DNA of 64,000 bases. Source: Amyelois transitella. Lineage: Eukaryota; Arthropoda; Insecta; Lepidoptera; Pyralidae. Positions 33,270 to 45,941 of this stretch are shown piece after piece. The DNA lies in NCBI RefSeq assembly GCF_032362555.1, contig NC_083513.1, positions 7,502,001 to 7,566,000 of the forward strand, in the 5' to 3' direction. The notes under the pieces were generated by a model that saw only the letters and a list, made by a program, of their open reading frames with translations, was not told where the DNA came from and did no database searches. The position numbers were made by a program, and so were the translations under genes. The stretch's first letter is position 1. Every line of letters starts with the position of its first letter.

Positions 33270-33420
33270 AAAAGCTAAAGCATCGGTCACGAGACGAGTG
33301 CTACCAACGTGAAGCGACCGACTTCCACCGGCTTTACAAATGTTAAAAGCGCAGAAACCACTCTCCTTGCTTGCTTACAGCGCGCCAGTCTTATTTGAAC
33401 AGCTGTGTTTTAAGAATGAG
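33270..33420 (+). promoter_or_regulatory. Promoter-like segment, copy 2
   Basis: ACGTGAAGCGACCGACTTCC ... GGCTTTACAAATGTTAAAAG, CGCAGAAACCACTCTCCTTG: a diverged sister of 32260-32415 with the TATA reduced to TTAAAAG. Confidence 0.3.
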
Positions 33421-33754
33421 TTCCATTGTTAGATACCTACTATATTTTGTTATACGCTGTTGATATTGTAAAGCTTCGAAAAGTCAATAGATTGTTTTAC
33501 TTTTTGTCAGGTGTAGCATCACCAAGTAGGTCTGACCAACGCGCTAACAACGTAGAGGTCATATATAACCTTAGCATTTAGTAAAAAATATTTATATTTT
33601 TTCGATATTTGAGACTGAAATGAGTCCAAATAAGACCTAATCAAGAGAACAGTGGCATACATTTTCTACAATAACAGAAAATGTATGTATTCCAAGTAAC
33701 ATGAATGCAAAAATCCTCATAAAGAAATCCAGTAAGAACGTAATAAACGAAGGT

Positions 33755-33900
33755 AATGTCTATATCCCTTGCAAAGTAGGCAGAATAGAAAGGCAACGCT
33801 CATAGCTTAATGAAAAAATTGAGATTCAAATAGTGTCAGCGTTGTAGACCTACAAGAAAAATTCCAAATTTATTAGCCTTTTATTAAATCACCTTTTTTG
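33755..33900 (+). repeat. ACAT repeat (family A), 5' and middle portion, interrupted at 33900
   Basis: AATGTCTATATCCCTTGC, AAAAATTGAGATTCAAATAG, TTCCAAATTTATTAGCC, TTAAATCACCTTTTTT, then the tandem unit begins at 33901. The missing end of the repeat (TGTCGGTAACTACACGG) reappears at about 34561-34580. Confidence 0.7.
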
Positions 33901-34560
33901 TGGGACAATTAATCTTGTCAAATATAAGTATAATACATAATACCCGTTCTTTGTTTATTCCTCTTGCAGATCATATCCCTTGCAGTCACGTCACGGTCGG
34001 AGATGCGACAATTTATAAGCTGCGAGTTATTGTCTGCGTTGGCTTCAACGGAACCGTGCCGTGGGGTAATAACGGAATGCATGGGAAACATCAGAACATC
34101 ATCTTTATATAAATCTCAGAATAAAACATACATATGATCAGATCACACCTTGAGTGTCAGTGGCCGTACCATTAAGGTATAAAAAGACGTGATGCGTAAA
34201 GAGCCATAGTTTAGATTTGAACCGAAGTCATGTACCACTTAAAGCTGAAATTCCTCATGAAATATTCCTTAAATGTAACATGGGACAAATCTTGTTAAAT
34301 ATGCATCTTAACACACTTTGTTTATTCCTCTTGCAGATCATATCCCTTGCAGCGCCAACACGGTCGGAGATGTGACAATTTATAAGCTGCGAGTTATTGT
34401 CTGCGTTGGCTTCAAAAAAACCGTGGCATGGGATACTAAGGGAATGCATGCGGAATATCAGATAATCATCTTTAAAAAATCTCACAATTAAACATACGTC
34501 TAAAGCGTCAGTGGTCGAACCATACCCTTCACTACTGGGAAGATATACTTTCAATTCTTA
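33901..34560 (+). repeat. Two-unit tandem duplication carrying an exon-like segment
   Basis: Unit 1 is 33901-34280, unit 2 starts at 34281; both begin TGGGACAA. Both contain TTTGTTTATTCCTCTTGCAG followed by about 150 bases of close match without gaps and then a fading tail (GTCAGTGG(C/T)CG(A/T)ACCAT). In each unit the frame after the AG-like acceptor reads ADHIPCS...TVGD.TIYKLRVIVCVGF and stays open for about 50 codons. I do not recognise the peptide. The polypyrimidine tract and CAG look like a splice acceptor. No matching start exon was found. It could be duplicated exons of an unknown gene or part of a mobile element. Confidence 0.6.
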
Positions 34561-34589
34561 AGTGTCGGTAACTACACGGTCTTCTTCCG

Positions 34590-37500
34590 TAACTGTATTA
34601 TTAACTTTCTGGTACTATTATTTGCTATGGGAAAAGAGATGGTGCATATCATATCAGACGAGCACTGCAACTGACTTTGTATTTCACGATATTAAAATAC
34701 ACAATAATCTCATTTGAAAAATTCCGGTTCATATGTGAATATTATGTTTGTTATGAAAACTCAAATGTAATATTGTTATTTGCCTCTCATGTGCAAGACC
34801 ATGTTTCATTTTAAGGCAAAGAATATTGAAAGGATGAACCTATGTTGGAATTTTATACACGAACTAATTAGTAATATTGTTAGTACATTTATTTAACAGA
34901 AAACGAGATAGATAGATAGAATATCCTTTATTGCACATAAAAATTATAACAATAAATTAATACTAAGCTTATTTTAAGTTAATGTACAAAAGTAAGGTAA
35001 ATAGTATAAATAAAGAAATTTTATGTTTGGGGTCACGATTCTACACTTCTTCGCCCCTCAGTCTAAGGTGTTTACTAACTTCATTCTATTCATTTTTCGC
35101 TATTTATTTTACGCATATTTAAAGGTATTTCAAATTTCGATAGAAACTTCTACGAACATTTCTATTTTATGTGTCCACATTCTCTCAAATCGGATCATAA
35201 GAAAGGACCGTGCAGATAATCCTCAGATACCAGCAGGCTTTGAAGACTCTGAGATCTTTCTGTGTTACAGCTAGTCTTAAACTATAAATGTTTCTGATCC
35301 TTTTTTGACTTAATCATTAATAAATGCTTTATGGTTCCCTGCAGTTTATAATAGGAGAATATTCAAATCTTTTTCACGGATGTTAAAAATGGCAACTGAG
35401 GGTACAAGTAACATGATGTATACCAGCTGCTTTCTTCTCGCGTAGATTGTTATATATGTATATAGACAAAATGATAAAGAAAAAAAAAACCCTCTAGATG
35501 TCGGTTTATAATTTGCGTAATAAATGACACAGACAACATTGCAGCATCATTCAAACAACTGTCATATCCACCCTAAAGTTCACTCAAAATGATGATAAGA
35601 AACAAACAAGATTCGTAATGAAATATGAACGTTATATGATATGTTTGTGTGCCTATTGTTCCCATTATCTAAGTTCCTCTGTGGCATTATCTCGAAGATG
35701 TCTCAAGCCTCAAAATATCACACGGAAATGGGTGTATAATGTGTCCTGGCACATCCATTAGCATGACAACACCACAAATCCTACAGTACTCTAAACGAGC
35801 ACAAATTATAATACTAACACATGTATAGTTACTCACTTGTATCACTGAATTGAAGGGTGTAAGAACTCAATTTTAGAAAAATCTTGAATCATCTGCACAA
35901 TGCTTTCCTTAAATATAGTGTGTGTTTAAATTTAGATGCGTCACAGGCAATTTATCTCCAAATTATTTTTTTGTAAACGGCTAGCTATGTCTGGGCTTTT
36001 TTTTACCAGTCAACCAAGTGAATGATGTAAAGATAGTACGGAGAAATGTAAAAATTAAAAAAATATATATTTATAGTGAAATTACAAACTTACATAAGTG
36101 TCAATTTCTGTCTATATTTTACTGTTTTCTTACTAAATACTTATAATAAAAGCAGTACGAAATTTACACATCTGTAAACTACATATTCTGTGTCACGAGC
36201 CTTAATTATTTACCATCTGCCAAGTGCCTGCCTTTGCTAGACAGATGAATGACGCACCCCAGGGTACATTAACTTGATTCCGTATTTTGGTTTTGTTTTA
36301 AAACCCCGTGTACACACGTGACAGGAATTAATTGTAAACTGAACGTACGTTCGTATTAACGCAAAATATAACACATTTTCACAGAAGCAAACGATGTGTA
36401 ATCGAAACGGCGCCGTCATATTATTGTTCTGTACAAATTAAATGATTATAAACGTCAGACATGGTTAGATATGGAGAACATTACCTTTCAATGTGAATCA
36501 AGAATTTAAAACCAAGTAAGCTAAGTATTTATTTTTCTTTGAATTAAAATTCGTGTAGACTTTGAAACTGTTTTTGTGTTTATAAAACTATTAAAATAAA
36601 TCATGATTATTTTAACTTTCACAATGTAGAACTGATCAAGCCACCAACTACACTAATAATAATTGATTCACAACCGAAAGGAACAGCTTAACACGTCCCA
36701 TAATTACAATGCTAATTGGTATCTTTTACTACTCAATTAAGCTTGAGGTTCTATTCGACCACGCTTCATACATTAGCCAGTACTACTTCTGATTAAATTC
36801 CTAGCTCAACTAAAACAAAAACGAGTCCTAGCTTTCAAGGCACTAAAGCCCGTAGACTCGTTTATAGAATTTTGTTCAATCAAGATAAAACATCATAAAT
36901 TTCGATTAGGCCGTAGACCTTTACAAGCATTTCTCTTTCCTACATCGTAAAGATACTGACATGCGACCGGTCGTTTTCCGTAGAAAAAACAAAACGTTAC
37001 AAGAAACTTCCAATCATAATACTTTTTGCATTATCTCGTAAAATGCGTACCATTTCGGGGAAGTATAGTTTTGGAAGTGGTAAAACTTTTTCGATAAGTG
37101 CCCTGGAATAGCTAAAGTACTATTGCCATTGTTCTAGCCGACCCGATCGCCGACATTATGAGAATGTACGATTTGTCTTGAACATGTATTTCAGTGTTTA
37201 ATATTGTACGGACATTTTCTTTTGTTATCGGAAAATTCTTCGCTGCGCGGAATTCTTTCGTGGATTTCTGCGATATTTCCTGTACTGGCTGGGATTTTTA
37301 ATACGTTGGTCTTTGCAAGAACGTCTTACGAAATATCTGAATGTGTGTTATACTTCAGGTGGTAAATATATATTTGTATATTTATTCATATTCTTATGAC
37401 ATCTGTTTACTTACAAAATATTATATCTAACGGTAACGTCTGTGGCCTCGTAATTTTTAATATTACTTATTACTAGCTTATCTTTGCACGGAGACACCTT

Positions 37501-40500
37501 AAATTTTCAGTATTTTCAGATGAATAAACACATTGCAATAGTGCTGGGATGTAGATAGGGACATTTCAACAAATACGGGCTCATTTGAATGCAACTGCAG
37601 ACCATATCGTGACAGCCACAGTGAGAGAAACACTACATGGAAACGACACTGGAACATTTGAAGTCTGCAAGCTCTTGTAATACGACACGACGCGACACAA
37701 TACGAATACATCTCAGGAATATCAAATAGGATGATGAGGAAAGAAATTCCATGATAATCTCTGCGGCCTTGTAGTCATTTTGCCAGATTATCATACAGAA
37801 GTTGTGGAGAAAATGGAGATGATTCAGTATCAGGTCAAAATGAAAATGATCTTCTGAAATCATATGTTTTGGAGCTCAATTTCTGTGAATTCATGATATA
37901 CCTACATTTCATGCAAAATTTGTTATTATACCTGTGTCAAATTATATTGTAGCCAGAAGTCACGCAATGCAAGTATGTTGTAGCATTAGTATGGGATAAA
38001 TCCAGTGACAATTATTCTGAAGAGTGCTCTGAGGTTGGAAGTAAGTGAAACCTCTTATATATACTTTTTAAATAAAATCACATAGTTAAATAATTTAGCA
38101 CTTTGTATTCCTAATCAAATCCTCCATAGTGATTTCGAAATTAGTGATCCTTAACATGGTTTTTATATCAATTCAGTGTTTACAAAACTTTCCGGTTAAC
38201 CGCCGCCTGAGTGACATCAACCCGTCTTGGAGATTTCAATTTTATTTGAATGACGCTTCCTTCGACATCCATATAAACATAGGGAGAGGTGCTATTCTAT
38301 CGTTCCGGAAATTACATGGCTGGTCTACCATAGTGAAATAAAAAAGTGTTCGGCACTACAAAAGCTTTCTCTATTTTTCTAAAGGAAAAAAATACCAATT
38401 ATTTTTCCGAGTTGCATGACAGTCAGTTTTATACAATTTTTTGGTTCTAGTGTTTTTTATAGGTAGAATATTTTACAGTGGGTAACATTGTGGTAACTTT
38501 ATCTAGGTGAGTGAGTGAGAGTACATGAGTTTTTAACGATTTCCCTTTTTGTCGAGAAGTTACATAACTTATGTCTGAGGACTCCGAAACTAGTGTTTGC
38601 ACCATCATATTGATCAAGTGCACCAGTTTAAATTTTCCCGTGATCTTTAACATACCAACATAAAGGTACTTGCAATTATCACTATACATCTACTTTTAAT
38701 TTTATTTTATTTTAGATTAATTATTCTATTTTTCTTCATTTTTATTTTTCTTTATTTTCTTAATGCATCAAAAGCCCTACCTTTTCGCTTGAACTAAATG
38801 AATTTGCACTTCTCACTTCTAGTTACTCGCATTAGCTTTTAAACAAGAAATAACTATTTGAGTGTTCCAAGCATTTCAGTTAAAATGTACAAAATCTACA
38901 ATACAAAACAAGACGCTTGTTTCACTAAAATGCAATGCAAAACACGAAGTCGACGGTTGCATTGCAAGTTACAAACTCCAGATAAACCGATCGACGGTGG
39001 CGAGCCAATTAACGATGTTGACTTGAACTACGATGTCCGAATCCAATTGTTCCATCAATTTATATTAAGAACTAGCATTCGGGTATACGATACTATATAA
39101 AGAAACTATCTTGCGTCTTGTTAGTTATGTAGAACGCTTTGTTAGAAAGAACGAACGCTAGAAAATTTTATAAAAACAAAATATAGGTATTTGCGAATGT
39201 ATAGAGCAAATTCTTAATTCTACAAAAAAGGAACAACATAAAAACAGCACAAAGGCGGGCTTTCCTTAAATAAGATTTCTTTCCAACCCTTAAATTCCGA
39301 GGACAATTTTTAAATTAAGTAGACGAGTAAATTTTTTCTTATATTTATGTTAGATATGTAAAATTTCATGAAAATAAAATACATTTTGAAGTTTTTTCTT
39401 CTCAATGTACTCGACTACATGGACAGCTGAATTATGTAATTGAAATTCATAGTAGCATAGTTGTCATAGCTTTTATAAGCTGACAACCTTTGCAACTAAG
39501 TATGAACAATCTGGTTTTTGGAATAAAACAAAGGCATTTGAGTAAAATTCTAGTACATACTCGTATACTATGTTAATTCAGCGATATGGGCATTTAGTCA
39601 GAAATCTAGAGTAAATAGTGTACAAAATCATATAAGAAAACCGTGCAAAATATTTGTATAAAAATCATTAAAAAAAATTGTAGTTTAAAAATAAAATTTA
39701 AAAAAATCTGTAGCGGGAGACAAATGATCCTTGATTTTACATTGACGACGATCAGTAATACTCAGAATTATATAAAGAACAATGAGACGATGTCACAAAG
39801 GCTCGAAAAATAATGGTGAAATTGTTACGAGTACCGCAACACTTGAACTCGGAAAAGTCGGACAATACAAAGAGAAAATTTTATTTTTAATTTGTTGGTA
39901 CCGTAAAAACAGAGAAGAGGACATGTTTATTTAATTAAAATACTTGTGTAAAACTTTATTGTTAAGATTTTTGCTACAAGCCGAATCTTATGCTAAATTT
40001 TTGACAAACTCATTTAAAAAATTATATTTATTCGTGCAATCATCTACCTAGTTGATCTTTAGTTACTTTTAACAAGTAACAAATATATTTCGCTTTTTTA
40101 TTTTTATTTATCTAGCCTCGAACATCAAAAGTCAAATGGAATAAGTGAAGTTATTTTACATTCCTCTGCAGCAAAATAGCTACATAAATATTTCTATGGA
40201 AAAAATACGAAACATCTCTTTATTACTATTATCTTCGTATACTTACCGTGACCTCCTCAAACGCCGAAAACGCTAAGAGCCTTTGAGACTGTTTTTATAA
40301 TATTTTTCCTTTGTCCTCCTCGCCAGTGCCGTCTGTTAAAATATTCCGCCCGTAAAATAATTACCACCATAATTTTTATTCCTCATTTAGCATCGTTTCA
40401 ATGTGGAAGATAAAAAACGCCAAGTTTAACTCTGTTCGGAGCGGAGGGTTCGGAAACTACGTAATTTAATTATGACTTGGCAGTTTTTACTCGCGTTTTA

Positions 40501-40639
40501 GGTGGCGTCGTATTGTAGCGCCAACTTGTCATGCGCTTGAATGCAAAAGTGTTGAAATTTGTGGGGTTGAGAATGATTTGTGTTTTAACACTTTTACTAA
40601 AATTCACTATCACGTTTTGCATTTAAATATAAACACCTA
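34590..40639. other. Long AT-rich spacer
   Basis: Apart from the LINE end at 34908-35005 nothing is recognised. Short frames on both strands lack family signatures or splice partners. Confidence 0.45.
34908..35005 (-). repeat. LINE 3' end, minus strand, with (GATA)n
   Basis: GATAGATAGATAGAATATCC, TTTATTGCACATAAAAATTA: on the minus strand this is an AATAAAG poly(A)-signal region followed by tandem TCTA, the usual end of insect LINEs of this kind. Confidence 0.55.
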
Positions 40640-40805
40640 TGCTTACATATTAACACGTCTATATCCCTTACGGGGTAGACAGATCCAACAGGAAAAGCAG
40701 TATGTCATAATGATAAGATTGAGATTCAAATAGTGAGAGGTTGTTAGCCCATCGCCTAAAAGAAGAATCCTAAGTTTTTTCGCCTACCCCTTAGCCGCCT
40801 AAAAA
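40640..40805 (+). repeat. ACAT repeat (family A), 5' and middle portion
   Basis: ATATTAACACGTCTATATCC, TTACGGGGTAGACAGATCC, GATTGAGATTCAAATAGTG, CCTAAAAGAAGAATCCTAAG, CCCTTAGCCGCC. The end of the unit is missing. Confidence 0.85.
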
Positions 40806-43094
40806 TCAGAAATATGCAAAACCGGCTGATTGTTGGAATTTGATCTTTTAATCTCTTTACTTGGATGTAGAATGCTATTACGCGATTTAAGACTTTCACT
40901 CATCTGTAATTATTTTTACAAAATTTGAATAGTGCTAGCTACTCTCTTAAGCGGGCTTCGAACATAAAGGCTAGTAGCTGATGCTGTCGAAAACTGCATA
41001 TGAAAGAGACAAAAAATAAATAAAATGATAATGAAATAAGCTAAATGGCCTAATGCGGACTTTTAAATGAATCTACCAGCTTCCTCCGACAATAGGGTAC
41101 CGGACAACTTTTCAGATTGTGTTTAAAAATAATCTTTATTTATTTATATATCCATAAAAAATATTATTTTAAATAAATAAATCATTTGGAGTATTAAAAA
41201 ACGTCAAAAACATAATTTATTTAAAATTGCCGCGAAAACAGCACTTTACGTCAATTCAGATCGCGTGACGTCATATGTTTAGAAAACAAGCCTTATTACA
41301 AGTGATCAGTGCTTGGATAATTTAAGTATTTTCTCGCAGATCTAGAAACATGCAAAACCCATAATAATGTAACCTTTAAAATCATAAAAAAAAACATATG
41401 TGAAAATAACTTTGTAAGCAATGAAACTAGTTTTAGGTTATGTTTTCGTTTGTTATTTTTTCAATAATTTCTGTTGTTAAGATAAACAAAAAGAGGTTGA
41501 AATACTTACACAAATGTTTTCACATTGCGAAATTCAGCAAAATAAAAGTCGGTATTAGTGGCAAAGAAACTGCCGACCATGAAAATATCAATCTTTTGAG
41601 AGATTTCTATTGTCGGCTTTATTAACCTTGTTCCATGATAAAAGCTTGATATAGGCGGCTTCAAGCACTTGCGACAACTTCTGTTATGAGTAAAGTCCTT
41701 CAATTCTTAACTAATTACAATTAAATATTTTTAGAAAAATGCTAATAAATCGTAGAATAACTCGAAATAACATACAAAGCAGTGTTGTTTACTTATCACT
41801 TCTGAGGTATGACGTCACCCACTGTGATTGGTGTTTGGGTTCTTACGCTGCACAGATAAAAAATATTGGATTTTTGCAACTTTATTTATTGATTTAAAAT
41901 TATAAATCATTGTTATTTCTTAAAAATCTTTACTAAGTGATGTTCTTGTATAAAAAACTTTATTTTAAAACACAACTTAGATTTTTTTTCGATTACTGTC
42001 CGGTACCCTATTGTTTCTCTTATAGACTGATGCTCTACAGGAAGATTCGCTTTTGGAAAATATAAGAGACTTCATTGTCACATCTAGGTATATCTTTAAT
42101 CGCATATGTAAAGTCTAAGGTCGTTATGCAAGCCTTTATGACTTGTTTAACTTTTAATCGAATTGTGAATTGAAATAGGCAGAATTTGTGTAAGTAAACA
42201 ATCTGATGAAGACATGGTCTTACTTAAATTTTCGTTTAACAAAATTGAACATAGATAATGGCTTCTCGTAAATTTTGTACAGAACCCCGAAAATTCTTGT
42301 TAATTTGAGATAATAATAATTTTGTCTGAATATTTCTGGAACAGGGCTTGGGCATCAGAAATTATTTTATTCCGAATAATTTGCCAAGAGTTCTACTGTT
42401 ATTTTCCTGTAATTGTTTATTCAAATAGGTACCTACATAGTCTTTTTATTTTAGCATTTTGATAATTTTAACTTCTTACTAACGTTCGACCGCGGCTCCG
42501 CCCGTACACGTCAAATCCTAAATTTCTAGACTCAACTTGGGCTGTTCGTTGTCAGTCACTTAGTGATGAAGGACTTTTATAAATATAGAATAGAATATTT
42601 CTCATATGCCCCTTCGATCCTCAGAACCTCTTTTATTATGCTCTTTTATTTTTTTTTTCAATAAGACCAATTAAACCGATGCACTGCAAAATGCAACATT
42701 ACTAAATAATTAGGTTTTATAAACAGACATCTGTCCAGCACTTGTAGAAGTTTTACGTGGAAATGCAAAAAGCATACAGTATCCTGCACCGATGTTTGCT
42801 CATTTTGTGCACCCTCTCCTAGATGGCGTTGACTTAAAATACGGAAAATGGTGAAAACTTAAGCAACTTTGGAAAGCAAACGAGAAACAAAATGGTTTAC
42901 TGTCGTCATTTGTGTCTCTTGCTTGTTTTCAGCTATCACTAGATGGCAACTTAGTTTGAACCTTCTTTCATAAAAAGCGCCTATAAGTTAATGATTCATA
43001 TATAACGTTGATAACACATATTACACAAAAAATCACGTGATTGTGTTTACCTCAAAATCAAAATAATAGGATAAAATACCTACTAAGTATAAAT
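40806..43094. other. Spacer, nothing recognised
   Basis: 42480-42545 has a short GC-richer CCGCGGCTCCGCCCG stretch that may be a Helitron-like end. Otherwise empty. Confidence 0.4.
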
Positions 43095-43172
43095 GTTCAT
43101 TTTCCACCATGTCCTGGTCGGGATTCGAACGGGGCAAGGGCACTTCCACAGTAACTGCGCCACAAAAATTCA
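43095..43172 (-). mobile_element. tRNA-derived SINE head, minus strand, diverged
   Basis: Read on the minus strand: an A-box-like TGTGGCGCAGTTACTGTGG and a B box GTTCGAATCCC, then ACCAGGACATGGTGGAAAATG, a diverged match to the CCAGGGCATGATGAGAAA body start of the SINE at 10786. Only the head and a short piece of body are recognisable. Confidence 0.65.
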
Positions 43173-43869
43173 AAGACAAAAATCGAGTCTGATAATTACT
43201 AGCAGCAATAAAAAAAAAAACAAACAATATAATTGTGTTATAGTAAACACCATTTGCATACAGTTGTAAGCGTCATAGACAGTCGCAGCCGCAACATTGT
43301 TCTTGAATGCAACTTTGATCGAGTTTCAGATTGCTTTGCGACTGCTACTAAGTTTTCTAGGACACTATCTGTTCCGTGAAGCACTTATAAGTTTTATGAT
43401 TTAATGCCAATTCATCTGTGAATAGCAATTTTACAAATAAATAGAGATTTTTCCATATTGTACCTAATCCCCTGCATGAAATACAAATCACTTTTTGCCC
43501 GTCCTACTTATCTAATTTTAAAAAGCCTTAATTATTTTATAAGGATACCTATACCTCACAATTTGAGGTTACATATTAATCTTCGCCATTTCAATGCCTA
43601 ATTTTTAAAAGGTATTTAAGTATTAACTAGAAGGAAAATCCGACATCAACCTATAGAATTCAAACTTGACTCCGAACGGCTATTCGGTGAACATGTAGTT
43701 AAGTAGTACCGCCAAAAACTAAGATCGCGCCACAAGATACCCGAACCTCACTCCATTTGCCGCCTAAAATAACATCATCGCCAGCATACATTCAGTCCTG
43801 AGCAAACATGTACACGACGAAGTGCCTAGAGGTAGCTCCCGAAGATTTTCGTCAATCGCCGAAGACAAA

Positions 43870-44010
43870 ACGAGGGGAGGATATAAAAGGGCCGGGCGAC
43901 ACTCGAGCGGTTTTTCATCAGACACACGGCTTTCAGGCCCTCTTTTGAGATCCCGCGCAAGATTAGGCACTAGTTCTCATGGTGTCTCGTTTTAGGGATG
44001 CAGTTCAGGT
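43870..44010 (+). promoter_or_regulatory. Candidate promoter and first coding exon of an unidentified gene
   Basis: GGATATAAAAGGGCCGGGCG gives a strong TATA box (TATAAAAG 43882-43889), and TCATCAGACA at 43915-43924 resembles an arthropod initiator, although the spacing of about 38 bases is longer than usual. ATG at 43979 opens MVSRFRDAVQ, then CAG|GTGTGT at 44010 could be a donor in phase 0. No downstream exon could be tied to it; a possible one is the frame ending at 44652. Confidence 0.35.
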
Positions 44011-44331
44011 GTGTGATTGTAACGATGAAATAGTAATCTTACGAATTAAAAAGTTTTCTAATGAAAATCAATTGAGGATAGGTATTTTAGGCCTTAAATT
44101 GCAGTCAATGAATTTTTAATAGGCCGAGACAAAAAAGAGACGTCTATAATAGAACCTATGTAGACTACAATTACACTTGAAATTACAACTTGACCTATCT
44201 AACTACATAGTTAAGGATGCAAAATTAATCACGAAAGCTTTACCAGCCTCGCCTCACGTAGGCTTTGTTTCGGAATTCAAAATAATATATCTAATTATCC
44301 CGATTTCTACGAATACACAATTATTTGCGAA

Positions 44332-44652
44332 TTGCATCGAAAATCATCGACTTTTACCATCTCCCACCCCTACCTCGTTATTGCACGTCATCAGTACGTC
44401 GGCCCTCGACTCGACACCGCGATGATTCAGCGTTCTCAATCCAAAAGCCTTTTACGATTCCTCTTTCACGAGTCGCGTGAATTCGAGTTCATACTCACGC
44501 AGTTTAAACGTGACGTACCTGTGACACTATTCGCGTTTATTCAAAGGCTGGGAGATTTTAAACTCTTTTTGTGCCGTGATTTAGCAGCACGATTTGGCAT
44601 TCAGTGCGAATTTAGTGTTCGAGTTAACAATTGGTTTTGCTACTACCCATAA
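44332..44652 (+). CDS. Unrecognised 106-codon ORF, doubtful
   Basis: Open frame of 106 codons, somewhat GC-richer than its surroundings, ending ...RVNNWFCYYP before TAA. A CACGCAG acceptor-like site lies inside, before FKRDVPVTLFAFIQ. It is 350 bases downstream of a TATA-containing segment. No family is recognised, the first codon is ATG only by chance position, and nothing else supports it. It may be part of a terminal exon or noncoding. Confidence 0.2.
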   Translation: MHRKSSTFTISHPYLVIARHQYVGPRLDTAMIQRSQSKSLLRFLFHESREFEFILTQFKRDVPVTLFAFIQRLGDFKLFLCRDLAARFGIQCEFSVRVNNWFCYYP

Positions 44653-45776
44653 TGACCCTCGTTACATCACTCACATTGCGTTAACTTGCAGAATATATAC
44701 CTGGGCTAATCCAAGTTATTCTTCTTAGTTCTTATATTTATAATCCGGGCTATTTTGATGGTAAAAATAATCTATTTAATGATGCCTATTTTAAATGATG
44801 ACTCTTTTAGATGATATTGCTAAAATATATCAAATTGTTAAAAACCTTAATAAAAATGAACATCAATCAAGAAACACAGAAAATATGAACAATGAAGCAC
44901 AAAATGATATCAGAGGATTCCAACACGCCACAAAGCGCAACCACGCCATTTAATACATCAATCTTAAAGAACAAAAATCCTTTCATAAAAAGTCAGCTAG
45001 TCGAATTTTGAAGTTGTTTTAACGTAAATATATTTTACAAAAGGAAATAACAAATAATCATACTTTTCATTTACTTATTCACGTCCTGAACGACATTTAA
45101 AATTAACATGATATTCATCATTTTCTGAATATCACTTAAAATTAACTCGATATTCGTTTTTAACTATGTATTCCCAATCACATGCATCAATGGCCATACG
45201 GCTGAATACTCAGATATCTGGTGGGCACCCATTCAATTGAGAACCCGCAAACAAAGAGCGGCGAGTACCGGCGGCATTCTTTTCAAATAGTGTGAGACTT
45301 ACAGGCTGCCAGTTTAAAAAACGGAGTCGGTCATTAGAACGGGTACTTCACTTGGCTCTTTTAAACTCCGAGTCAAAACGTGATAGAGACTGTCGAGTCT
45401 CGAGAAAATAAGTCAATTGTCCTGACGATGAACACTCCAGTGGCCAGTAAGTTATAGGAAAACGGTTGTGGTTTCGCAAAATTATTTTTCGGTCCTGTAA
45501 CGCATTTATTTATTTTATGTATATGTATGTATGTTATGTATTTTCTCTTATCTTATTTATACACGGCTTTTTTACTTTCGTTATTTAATGTTGTATCTAG
45601 CTACAGCTACTATCCCTTAGCTTAAAATGATCCTTTCATAGCTACCTGGTAGACTGGATAAAATCCTTCCTAGGAATAAGTCCGTTGTGCATTATTGTTT
45701 TTGTCATACTATGTTTTCTGTAACTCTGTTATGAACAACAAAGTATTTACAAACCAACAACGGATTTTTGAAAGAT
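44653..45776. other. Spacer with a possible small first exon
   Basis: ATG at 45428 (ATGAACACTCCAGTGGCCA) runs straight into GTAAGT, after about 180 bases of GC-richer sequence. It could be a 5' exon, but no partner exon is identifiable. Confidence 0.25.
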
Positions 45777-45941
45777 CGGCCAGGGCATGATGAGAAACGA
45801 ACTTTCTCTGATTGGCCTGGGTCTTGGATGTTTAACTGTTAATAAAATATAGTATCTTTGAGTTAGTATCTCATAACACAGGTATCGAACTTACTTCGAG
45901 GCTAACTCAATCTGTATAATTTGTCCCGTATATTTATTTTT
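45777..45941 (+). mobile_element. SINE copy lacking its tRNA head
   Basis: Matches the body of the SINE at 10786-11033 from CGGCCAGGGCATGATGAGAA onward to the TTTGTCCCGTATATTTATT tail. The copy begins immediately after the position of the B box, so the promoter is lost; 5' truncation during reverse transcription explains this. Confidence 0.85.
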
